Notes under the pieces: model-generated | The model's input: only the letters and a program-made list of their open reading frames with translations | Database searches by the model: none | What the model was told of the DNA's origin: nothing | Translations under genes and position numbers: made by a program | In this document: positions 57,126 through 64,000 of the stretch, piece after piece | Layout: each line of letters begins with the position of its first letter | Position numbering within the stretch: position 1 is the first letter of the stretch | NCBI RefSeq assembly: GCF_900109575.1 | Contig: NZ_FOAF01000014.1 | Coordinates: 1 to 64,000 of the forward strand | Direction of reading: 5' to 3' | Length of the DNA: 64,000 bases | DNA from: Olivibacter domesticus | Lineage (GTDB): Bacteria; Bacteroidota; Bacteroidia; Sphingobacteriales; Sphingobacteriaceae

Positions 57126-60100
57126 CTAAAATGCGAGATTAAGGCCAAAAAGGAAAGATCTTGTACTTGGATACGAACTTCTATTGTCAATACCTAATCT
57201 TCTATCGTTTCCATCAGGATTTCCTAGTCCTGTATCGGACACTAAATCTGGGTCATTACCGGAGTAACCAGTAATAGTCGCTAGATTTTGCCCTGTAGCA
57301 TACACCCTTAAATTTTTAATCAATTTGGATGGTAGTTTAAAAGTGTAACCTAAAGTTATCTCATCTATTTTCCAATAACTACCGCTTTCCAAATAATAGT
57401 CGGAGTACATATACGTATCATTGATTTCACTGTACTCCGTAAAGGTTTCTTTCAATAGATTACCGCTCCAGGTTTTATTCCCATAACTTAACGCCATCGT
57501 ATTCAAGATATCATAATCAAATTTACCTCGCATAAATATGCGGAAATCGAATTGCTTGTATTTAAAGCTGTTGGTTAATGATAAATAATACTTAGGGACA
57601 GCATTACCTATGGGAGCCAAATCTGTCACACTTCTATCTTTAGAATTGTTAATTTGGTCATTTCGAACCGCCTCTCCATTACGATTATAGAATAACCATT
57701 TGCCATCTTCTGTAAAACCGGCAAAACGTTTACCCCAAAATTCGCCAACCTTTTCGCCTTCATAGGTAGTAAACGCCTCGCCCAAATCACCAGCTCCACC
57801 AATAGATCCAAAGGTTTTGTATTCTACAGTATAAATATCATTGGAATAAGTATCTAGCACATTCTTAGTAGTGCTTGCTGCTAAATCAACAGACCATTTA
57901 AAATCACGGTGATCAACGGCTTTATAACTAAAGGCTACTTCAATACCTTTAGAAGAAATAGAACCTACGTTGGTATAGATCTGATCTCGAATAAACGGTG
58001 GTTGAGGAGAAGTGTAAGTATCTAACAGATCATTGGTCTTTCGGTTATATACATCAATGCTACCGCTTAATTTACTGTTAAACAAAGCATAATCGATCCC
58101 GATATTTAATTCCCGTTTTGTTTCCCATTTCAAGTTCGGATTAGGGTTTCTGTTCGGACCGTACGTTTCTCTATAAAAACCGTCGGGGTAAAGGTACCTT
58201 CCTCCCCCTCCCAGTGTCACGCGGGAAGCATTGTTAGCAAAACCGGAATTACCCGTTACGCCATAGCCTGCTCGAAGCTTTAAAAAGTCTACAAACGTAA
58301 CATTTTTCATAAAATTCTCCTCTGAAACAGTCCATCCCGCAGATACAGCCGGGAAATTCCCCCATTTGTTATTATCTCCAAAACGAGACGATCCCTCACG
58401 CCGTAGAATAAACTGCGCCATATACTTGCTATTGAAGGTATAATTGATTCTACCGAAAAAGGCAATAAGGGTGTTATCATTTTTAAAACTGCTCATCCCA
58501 GCTTTCCCATCTATTAAAGCCGTCCCTGAACCCAAATTATCCTCATGAAAAAGATCGTTAATGAATCCACGATTTTCTGCATTGAACCCTTCTTCTTTAT
58601 AATATCGGTAACTATAACCAGCGATAGCAGTCAAATTGTGTTTCTCGGCAATGAGCTTTTGATACTGTAAAGTAGGTTCAAAAGCATAGGATTCCGAAAG
58701 AAAATCACCCTTTGCAGCCCAAGCACCGCCAGGATAATCCGTGTTCTCTAATGATCCTTCACTATTTTGTGGTGCGTATTGACTATCATTGCGTGATTCT
58801 CTTTGGTAAGATCCGAAGACTGAACCTCTCAATCCAGGCAATAAATCCAGATCCGCCTTAAAATCGCCCGATGTAGTCTGTTGTTTTCTCCAAGAAGTTT
58901 CCTGCATCAACCGAGCATACTCATTTGTACTGATTAAATCAAAGCGATACGAGCCGTCTTCATTAAAATTGGATAAGGTAGGATTTTTGAATACTTCGCT
59001 TTCCCATCCACCACCACCCAGGCGATTCTGCTTATTGAAATTAGTAGCCAAATTCAACATAACATTCAAACGGTCATCTAGTCCTTTCTGATTAACATTC
59101 AACCGAGCACCATATTCCTGACGGGCATTAGCCAAACTGATACCTTCCAGATTCCGGTAGTTTACACTTGCGCGGTAATTGGTATTACTCGTTCCTCCGC
59201 TCATCGCAAGGTTATGATTATTCGATAGGTTACTATGATTGATCAGCATATCATAGAAATCGGTATTTTGCCCAAAATCCTGCTGGTTAATTTCGCCACT
59301 GTTTACTTTTTCCCGAAACGCTTCCGCAGATAAAGTGTTTGGTCTTCTGGCCACATATTCTTTCCTTGCATAATTATTGTAGGTAAAAGAAGATGTTCCC
59401 GCCTTCCCTTTCTTGGTTGTTACCAAAATGACTCCAGCATTGGCACTTGACCCATAAATGGCAGCACCAGAACCATCTTTCAGCACATCAATGGATTCGA
59501 TATCATCCTGTTGCAACAAATCCATATTACCTCCGGGGATGCCATCAATCACATAGAGAGGGCTGGCAGACCCAGCAACACTTACCACTCCGCGCAATTG
59601 AACGGCTACTGCCGTATTTGGATTAGAACCACTTGTACGCGTCACCTGTAAACCGGCAACTTTTCCTTGTATAAGGTCTAATGGGTTTCTCGCCCCACTT
59701 TGCCTGAATTGAGCCGTATCTATATGTGCAACAGCCGAGGTTACCTCTTTTTGCTTTAAGGTACCATAACCAACCGATACCGTCACCTCCTCAAGTGATT
59801 GGATGTTAGGACTCAAAGAAACGTTGATTTGCATACGGTTGCTAACAGGCTCTTCCTTAGAAACATATCCCAAATAGGAAAACTCTAATACAGAATTAGT
59901 TGAAGCTTGAAGTTCGAATAATCCTTCCGCATTCGTGTTTGTTCCGATCTGTTCGCCTTTAATTCTTACCGTTACACCAGGTAAAGGAGTATTATCTTCG
60001 GCACTCACGACCTTTCCACGGACCGTTTGTTGTACAGCTGCTACTGCGAACCTCGGAAAACAACTGATTAACCAAGAAAGCAGCATAAATGCTCCCACTA

Positions 60101-60176
60101 TCTTTGTCAATCCATGTTTGAAATGACACCACCATTGGTGTCCCTTGTTACAATTTTGGTTTTTAAAAATATACAT
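57126..60176 (-). CDS. SusC/RagA-family TonB-dependent outer-membrane transporter
   Basis: The 1016-residue protein has a signal peptide, a carboxypeptidase-regulatory-like domain (residues about 50-120; TVRGKVVSAEDNTPLPGVTVRIKG), a plug domain (about 130-255; NPLDLIQGKVAGLQV, SPLYVIDGIPGGNMDLLQQDDIESIDVLKDGSGAAIYGS) and a 22-strand-type beta-barrel ending SFLFGLNLAF. It is the oligosaccharide importer of the PUL. There is no N-terminal STN signalling domain, so FecI/FecR-type anti-sigma control is unlikely. It begins the minus-strand PUL and diverges from a histidine kinase gene. Confidence 0.96.
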   Translation of the reverse strand: MYIFKNQNCNKGHQWWCHFKHGLTKIVGAFMLLSWLISCFPRFAVAAVQQTVRGKVVSAEDNTPLPGVTVRIKGEQIGTNTNAEGLFELQASTNSVLEFSYLGYVSKEEPVSNRMQINVSLSPNIQSLEEVTVSVGYGTLKQKEVTSAVAHIDTAQFRQSGARNPLDLIQGKVAGLQVTRTSGSNPNTAVAVQLRGVVSVAGSASPLYVIDGIPGGNMDLLQQDDIESIDVLKDGSGAAIYGSSANAGVILVTTKKGKAGTSSFTYNNYARKEYVARRPNTLSAEAFREKVNSGEINQQDFGQNTDFYDMLINHSNLSNNHNLAMSGGTSNTNYRASVNYRNLEGISLANARQEYGARLNVNQKGLDDRLNVMLNLATNFNKQNRLGGGGWESEVFKNPTLSNFNEDGSYRFDLISTNEYARLMQETSWRKQQTTSGDFKADLDLLPGLRGSVFGSYQRESRNDSQYAPQNSEGSLENTDYPGGAWAAKGDFLSESYAFEPTLQYQKLIAEKHNLTAIAGYSYRYYKEEGFNAENRGFINDLFHEDNLGSGTALIDGKAGMSSFKNDNTLIAFFGRINYTFNSKYMAQFILRREGSSRFGDNNKWGNFPAVSAGWTVSEENFMKNVTFVDFLKLRAGYGVTGNSGFANNASRVTLGGGGRYLYPDGFYRETYGPNRNPNPNLKWETKRELNIGIDYALFNSKLSGSIDVYNRKTNDLLDTYTSPQPPFIRDQIYTNVGSISSKGIEVAFSYKAVDHRDFKWSVDLAASTTKNVLDTYSNDIYTVEYKTFGSIGGAGDLGEAFTTYEGEKVGEFWGKRFAGFTEDGKWLFYNRNGEAVRNDQINNSKDRSVTDLAPIGNAVPKYYLSLTNSFKYKQFDFRIFMRGKFDYDILNTMALSYGNKTWSGNLLKETFTEYSEINDTYMYSDYYLESGSYWKIDEITLGYTFKLPSKLIKNLRVYATGQNLATITGYSGNDPDLVSDTGLGNPDGNDRRLGIDNRSSYPSTRSFLFGLNLAF

Positions 60177-60478
60177 ATGAATAGTGATTGGTTTTCGGTT
60201 TCATCGCTTTCAATACAAAAACATATATCGTCGACTCCTTTAACTTAAAAACGTTTTAGCAAAAAAATTCACCTTTTCGTTCAGAGATAAAATTTTCTTA
60301 CTTTAGTGACTCCCTAAGCTTGTATGGTTCAAGGACTGGCTTGATTATTAATGGTAAAAGTAATTGTATTGAAAACGAATAGTTGTCAATCAATTCCTAA
60401 TAAATTGTTAATAGAAACTTAACAAGCTCCTTTTTTCTTATTTTTTAATAATAATTTAATTGATCTATTCCTAATCCA
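60177..60478. other. 302-bp divergent region between susC and the histidine kinase gene
   Basis: The control region for both susC and the kinase gene. No gene is seen. No exact TAnnTTTG box was found; TATGTTTTTG on the minus strand near 60220 is a weak candidate for susC. Confidence 0.4.
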
Positions 60479-61894
60479 ATGAATCTGTCAACAAAAACGT
60501 ACAAAATAGTTGCTTTGCTAAGTCTTTGTATATTGCTATACGTACAATATCGGCTGATTTTCAACACCTATGAGTTACGAAATAGTCAGTACGAGCTAAA
60601 AGAAAGACAAATTATTAATGAAGTGTATTCAGAGAGCATTCGAAATGATAAAGTATTTCCTGGTGGGCAAAAAGTAATTGATTCATTTATCTATAAGAAC
60701 ATGGGCCTCCTAGACAGCCTATATAATGTCTCAAAACCAGCTTTTGAAATTGAAAAAGATAAAATATGTGACAGTCTTTTTAACAAACTGCAGTTATCGA
60801 GTACTATGGACAGTGTCTTTAATTACATCAAACGTAGTAATAATTTGGAAAGCAATTTAGAATACGCTTTACTTCTTGAGGGTTTGAATTTAACCTTTGA
60901 CGGAACAACTTATATCACCCTGTACAATGCACGATACCCAAATCCCCGTATCGATAGCAGTATTCAAACCGAGAGCGGAATTTTAATTGATGGAAATTTA
61001 ACTAATATTTATCGGCAAAATCGGGTTACCTATTTAAGTGTCTCTACTCCCAGTCATCATTCATATCAAATCGCATTTTCTCTTCATGTAGATAAAGACA
61101 ATCGTACCAGTACTATATTAAAAAGTATGTTCCCAACTTTGCTCCTATCTTTATCTTCAATCTTCTGTGTAATCTGCATTTATTATTTCACGTACAGAAA
61201 TTGGCTGAAACAAAAAAAATTGGTAGATATGAAATCAGATTTCCTTAACAGCATTACACACGAATTTAACACCCCCATCTCTACGATTTTAGTCGCAAAT
61301 AAAAGTTTGCAAAACCGAGAAATCTCTAATAATGTGGCCAACATAGATTCGCTTACTGAGGTTATTAAAAGGCAAGCACAGCGTCTTCAAACGCTCATTA
61401 ACCAAGCTTTGGACATTAGCAAAATGAATAAAGAAACAATGGAAACGGAATTGCATAGTCTCAATCTGCTATTAGAACAAATCATTAGCGATTATAGACT
61501 AAAGGTTCCGCGTGATGTCTATATTCAATTTTCACCCTTTAAGGCCCCTTGTCAGATCACTCTCAATAAATTTCTCTTCACAACTATGCTGTACAATATT
61601 TTTGATAACGCCATTAAATATAACGTCAGTCAACGTAAAAAGATATTAGTACAAACAATTCTCATAGAAGGAAATGCAGTTATCGAAGTAAGAGATAATG
61701 GCATCGGCATGAGTGAAGAGTTAATCAAATTTATTTTTGACAAGTTTTATCGCGGGAAGAACAGATTGAGAACACCAGGGCTTGGTTTAGGGCTTTACTA
61801 TGTAAAGCAGGCACTTGAAGCACATAACTGGAAATTGCTTTTGGAGAGCGAACTCAGCAAGGGCAGTAAATTCTGCATTTTTATTCCTATGTAA
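60479..61894 (+). CDS. Sensor histidine kinase next to the mannan-type PUL
   Basis: The 471-residue protein has membrane helices at about 8-28 and 219-238, enclosing a periplasmic domain of some 190 residues with no recognised fold. The kinase core has SITHEFNTPISTILVANKS with phospho-acceptor H261, NIFDNAIKYN, VRDNGIGM and GLGLGLYYVKQ. It is not a hybrid kinase. It diverges from susC, and an OmpR-type regulator gene follows by 239 bp, so it probably controls the PUL; this is inferred from position. Confidence 0.9.
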   Translation: MNLSTKTYKIVALLSLCILLYVQYRLIFNTYELRNSQYELKERQIINEVYSESIRNDKVFPGGQKVIDSFIYKNMGLLDSLYNVSKPAFEIEKDKICDSLFNKLQLSSTMDSVFNYIKRSNNLESNLEYALLLEGLNLTFDGTTYITLYNARYPNPRIDSSIQTESGILIDGNLTNIYRQNRVTYLSVSTPSHHSYQIAFSLHVDKDNRTSTILKSMFPTLLLSLSSIFCVICIYYFTYRNWLKQKKLVDMKSDFLNSITHEFNTPISTILVANKSLQNREISNNVANIDSLTEVIKRQAQRLQTLINQALDISKMNKETMETELHSLNLLLEQIISDYRLKVPRDVYIQFSPFKAPCQITLNKFLFTTMLYNIFDNAIKYNVSQRKKILVQTILIEGNAVIEVRDNGIGMSEELIKFIFDKFYRGKNRLRTPGLGLGLYYVKQALEAHNWKLLLESELSKGSKFCIFIPM

Positions 61895-61910
61895 AAGAGC
61901 ACGGGAACGA

Positions 61911-61942
61911 CCTTATGGGAAACTCAGCCCTCCATAAGGGCT
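61911..61942 (+). promoter_or_regulatory. Two overlapping alternative hairpins between kinase and regulator genes
   Basis: CCTTATGG (61911-61918) can pair with CCATAAGG (61932-61939), and AGCCCT (61926-61931) can pair with AGGGCT (61937-61942). The two share bases, so only one can form at a time. It could be an attenuator-like control or the kinase gene's 3' end; chance is not excluded. Confidence 0.3.
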
Positions 61943-62133
61943 ATTTGCAGAACCGATACAGAATACTTTGTGCAAAATTAAAAGTATAGAAATGATAACT
62001 GTCGAGCCGTCTCTTTATCAATTTTTATATTAAGCATTCATTGGAAGTGTACAAAAGATAGTAGTTTTACATACGAAAACAGCATATAGTAATTTTTTAT
62101 ATTTCAACATAAAATACTTTTAGAACATAGCAT

Positions 62134-62868
62134 ATGGAGCACCGTTTACTTTTTGTTGAGGATGAACCAGATTTGGGCAATGTTGTTAAGCAATACTTAG
62201 CGTTTATGGGCTTTGAAGTAATTTGGTGTAAAACGGCTCATAATGCCTATGAAACTTACATACAAAACCCATACTTTAATTTATTGTTAATAGACATTCA
62301 ACTTCCAGATTATAATGGTTTTGAATTGGCGGAAAAAATTATTGAACAAAATAAAAATCAGGCATTTTTGTTTTTAACGGCTCGAAATGAAAAAAAAGAC
62401 CGTATTCAGGGTTTAAAAATAGGTGCCGACGACTATATAAATAAACCATTTGATGTGGATGAGCTTGTATTACGAATAAAAAATATCATTCGTAGACATA
62501 CGGCTACCACAATAAATCCTGAAAATTTTTCGGAATCTTCGGGTATCGTTCTCATAGGAGACATCCGTTTTCAACGAGCGCTTCTTAAGCTTTCTTTTCC
62601 AAATAAAAATGAGATATCGCTTACTCCACGCGAAGCAGAACTTTTAGAATATCTTCACCTTAATAAAAATCGAATTTTAAGAAGAGAGGAGATACTTACA
62701 CAGCTCTGGGGGGAAAATGACTATTTTTTGGGAAGGAGTTTGGATGTTTTTATATCCAGACTTCGTAAGGCTTTTAATCATTCTTCGTCTGTAAGCATTG
62801 AAAATGTATATGGTGTGGGCTTTATATTTAACATTTCATCCGTTCCAAAAGTTAAAGATCAAAACTAA
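62134..62868 (+). CDS. OmpR/PhoB-family response regulator
   Basis: The 244-residue protein has a receiver domain (residues 1-120) with D10, phospho-acceptor D54 (LLIDIQLPDYNG), T82 and K104 (INKPFD). A winged-helix DNA-binding domain follows (about 140-240; ISLTPREAELLEYLHLNKNRILRREEILTQLWGENDYFLGRSLDVFISRLRKAF). It is the likely partner of the kinase upstream and would bind DNA to regulate transcription, perhaps of susC. Confidence 0.94.
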   Translation: MEHRLLFVEDEPDLGNVVKQYLAFMGFEVIWCKTAHNAYETYIQNPYFNLLLIDIQLPDYNGFELAEKIIEQNKNQAFLFLTARNEKKDRIQGLKIGADDYINKPFDVDELVLRIKNIIRRHTATTINPENFSESSGIVLIGDIRFQRALLKLSFPNKNEISLTPREAELLEYLHLNKNRILRREEILTQLWGENDYFLGRSLDVFISRLRKAFNHSSSVSIENVYGVGFIFNISSVPKVKDQN

Positions 62869-63124
62869 TAACGGTTTTTCGTTACAAATCGGCATACTTC
62901 AGATCCCCCTTATTCTTCACATAATGCCAGCATTATCTAAAAAATCTTGCAATGCTGATATTAATTCACTGGCATTAAAACTATTTGTCAATGATATTTT
63001 AATAGCTGTCAATATTTCGTCGCGTAATTTTCACCATAATATCCGACTCATATATAACAATACGTCTTTATATTTGTTAAAAATTACATATTTTGTGGTA
63101 ATTTCAAGGTTAACTTAAAGATTT

Positions 63125-63589
63125 ATGACACAGCATAAAATCAGCATTTTATTCGTAGACGATGAGGAACATAATTTGGTTTCTTTTAAGGCCTCTTTTA
63201 GAACAAAATATAGAATACATACGGCTATAGGTGGGCCGGAGGCCATAGAATTGTTAAAAAACAATGAGGTTGAAATAATCATTACCGATCAACGCATGCC
63301 ACGCATGACCGGTGTTGAATTTTTAGAGAAGATCATAGATAGTCATCCAGACCCCATCCGAATTCTGTTAACGGGTTATACTGATATGGCTGCCGTGATT
63401 GATGCTATTAATAAAGGAAAGATTTTTCATTATCTTACGAAGCCTTGGAACGATGAGGAATTGGAAGCAACTATTCAAAAGGCATATACGGCTTATTTGG
63501 AAAAGAAAAAGATAAAGGAAGAAAATCAGCATCTTGCCATCACCAACGAGCAACTAGAGTTTCTTTTAAGGCAAAGACTTCTATCATAA
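63125..63589 (+). CDS. Stand-alone response regulator receiver with helical tail
   Basis: The 154-residue protein has a canonical receiver: D12/D13 (VDDEEHN), phospho-acceptor D55 (IITDQRMPRMTG), T83 (LLTGYTD) and K106 (YLTKPW). The QRMPRMTG and TKPWND segments are typical of regulators fused to HD-GYP or GGDEF outputs, but only a 35-residue charged coiled-coil tail follows. It ends 6 bp inside the convergent histidine kinase gene, and the two may be partners. Confidence 0.88.
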   Translation: MTQHKISILFVDDEEHNLVSFKASFRTKYRIHTAIGGPEAIELLKNNEVEIIITDQRMPRMTGVEFLEKIIDSHPDPIRILLTGYTDMAAVIDAINKGKIFHYLTKPWNDEELEATIQKAYTAYLEKKKIKEENQHLAITNEQLEFLLRQRLLS

Positions 63590-64000
63590 TCTATTCTCGT
63601 CGTCCAAGCGGGTTATTGGATTTTGAATAATCGGTATTTTTATTATAAACTCACATCCTAAGCCAGCTTCAGATAACAATTCTATTTCACCTTTATGTTT
63701 TGCTATGGTTTGCGCTACAATAGCCAATCCTAATCCTGTGCCTTCGCCCACATCTTTAGTTGTAAAAAAAGGATCAAAAATTTTATTTTGAACTTCTTCT
63801 CTAATACCCGTACCGTTATCTTTTATAGATATAAACACCAAATCATCACTTTTATAAGTTCTAATAATTATTTCGCCACCATTGCCTCCTTTAAATTTCT
63901 CATCAATTGCATGGATAGCGTTTGTTATTAAATTTAAAAAGACTTGGTTGAGCTTGCCTGGAAAACATTCTATATAAGGAATTGTGCCGTAGTTTTTATC
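63584..64000 (-). CDS. Histidine kinase C-terminal ATPase domain (5' end outside window)
   Basis: The frame is open to the right edge, so only the last 138 residues are visible. They form a HATPase_c domain: LNQVFLNLITNAIHAID (N box), IKDNGTGI (G1), IFDPFFTTKDVGEGTGLGLAI (F and G2 boxes) and a short C-terminal tail. The NAIHAID and FFTTK forms are typical of NtrB/PAS-linked soluble or membrane kinases. The sensor part is outside the window. It overlaps the receiver gene tail to tail by 6 bp. Confidence 0.9.
   Translation of the reverse strand, partial: DKNYGTIPYIECFPGKLNQVFLNLITNAIHAIDEKFKGGNGGEIIIRTYKSDDLVFISIKDNGTGIREEVQNKIFDPFFTTKDVGEGTGLGLAIVAQTIAKHKGEIELLSEAGLGCEFIIKIPIIQNPITRLDDENRL

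Noticed and set aside
62798-63118. 106-codon plus-strand frame between the OmpR-type regulator and the receiver gene
   Set aside because: Its first part overlaps the regulator gene out of frame and the rest has no protein-like features.

Overview
The window looks like chromosomal DNA of a Bacteroidota bacterium, most likely Sphingobacteriaceae (Pedobacter, Sphingobacterium or Olivibacter-like). The DNA is AT-rich. There is a SusC/SusD pair with GH92 mannosidases, several secreted proteins end their signal peptides in the A-Q or G-Q style usual for this phylum, and some promoters fit the Bacteroidota TAnnTTTG -7 box. The genus cannot be fixed from the sequence. No tRNA, rRNA, CRISPR array or intact insertion sequence was seen.

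Left region (1-11.9 kb): a giant secreted repeat protein on the minus strand runs off the left edge after at least 2904 codons. It has about four 360-residue N-terminal units, four DUF11-type repeats, Ig/PKD-like repeats and discoidin-like units. A run of eight G lies in codons 84-87. A divergent STAND-type ATPase gene is separated from it by 665 bp carrying three regularly spaced GTTCAnnnnGTTCA elements.

Core metabolic and mixed region (11.9-31.8 kb): ruvA, maeB-type malic enzyme, an MG2/plug outer-surface protein, gcvP, a conserved protein of unknown function, a probable rfbD-receiver-NUDIX operon, a GH43 enzyme, a membrane-anchored EEP-family protein, a CorA transporter, a stand-alone ketoacyl-ACP synthase III and a sensor histidine kinase.

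Surface polysaccharide locus (31.8-44.2 kb): a tatA-like gene broken by about 80 bp of hairpin-rich DNA, then pyruvyl transferase and Wzx flippase on the minus strand, and a divergent eight-gene run on the plus strand (five glycosyltransferases, Wzy-like polymerase, a beta-helix lipoprotein and the initiating sugar-phosphate transferase) ending at a strong terminator. rfbD at 24 kb may feed the same polymer.

Right region (44.8-64 kb): glmS, a TrkA/TrkH potassium uptake pair, a small unknown protein, then a polysaccharide utilisation locus on the minus strand: SusC, SusD, GH92, a BSP-family metallopeptidase and a second GH92, which suggests use of mannose-rich glycoproteins or alpha-mannan. 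A classical histidine kinase and OmpR-type regulator diverge from it and may control it. A stand-alone receiver protein and the C-terminus of another histidine kinase end the window.
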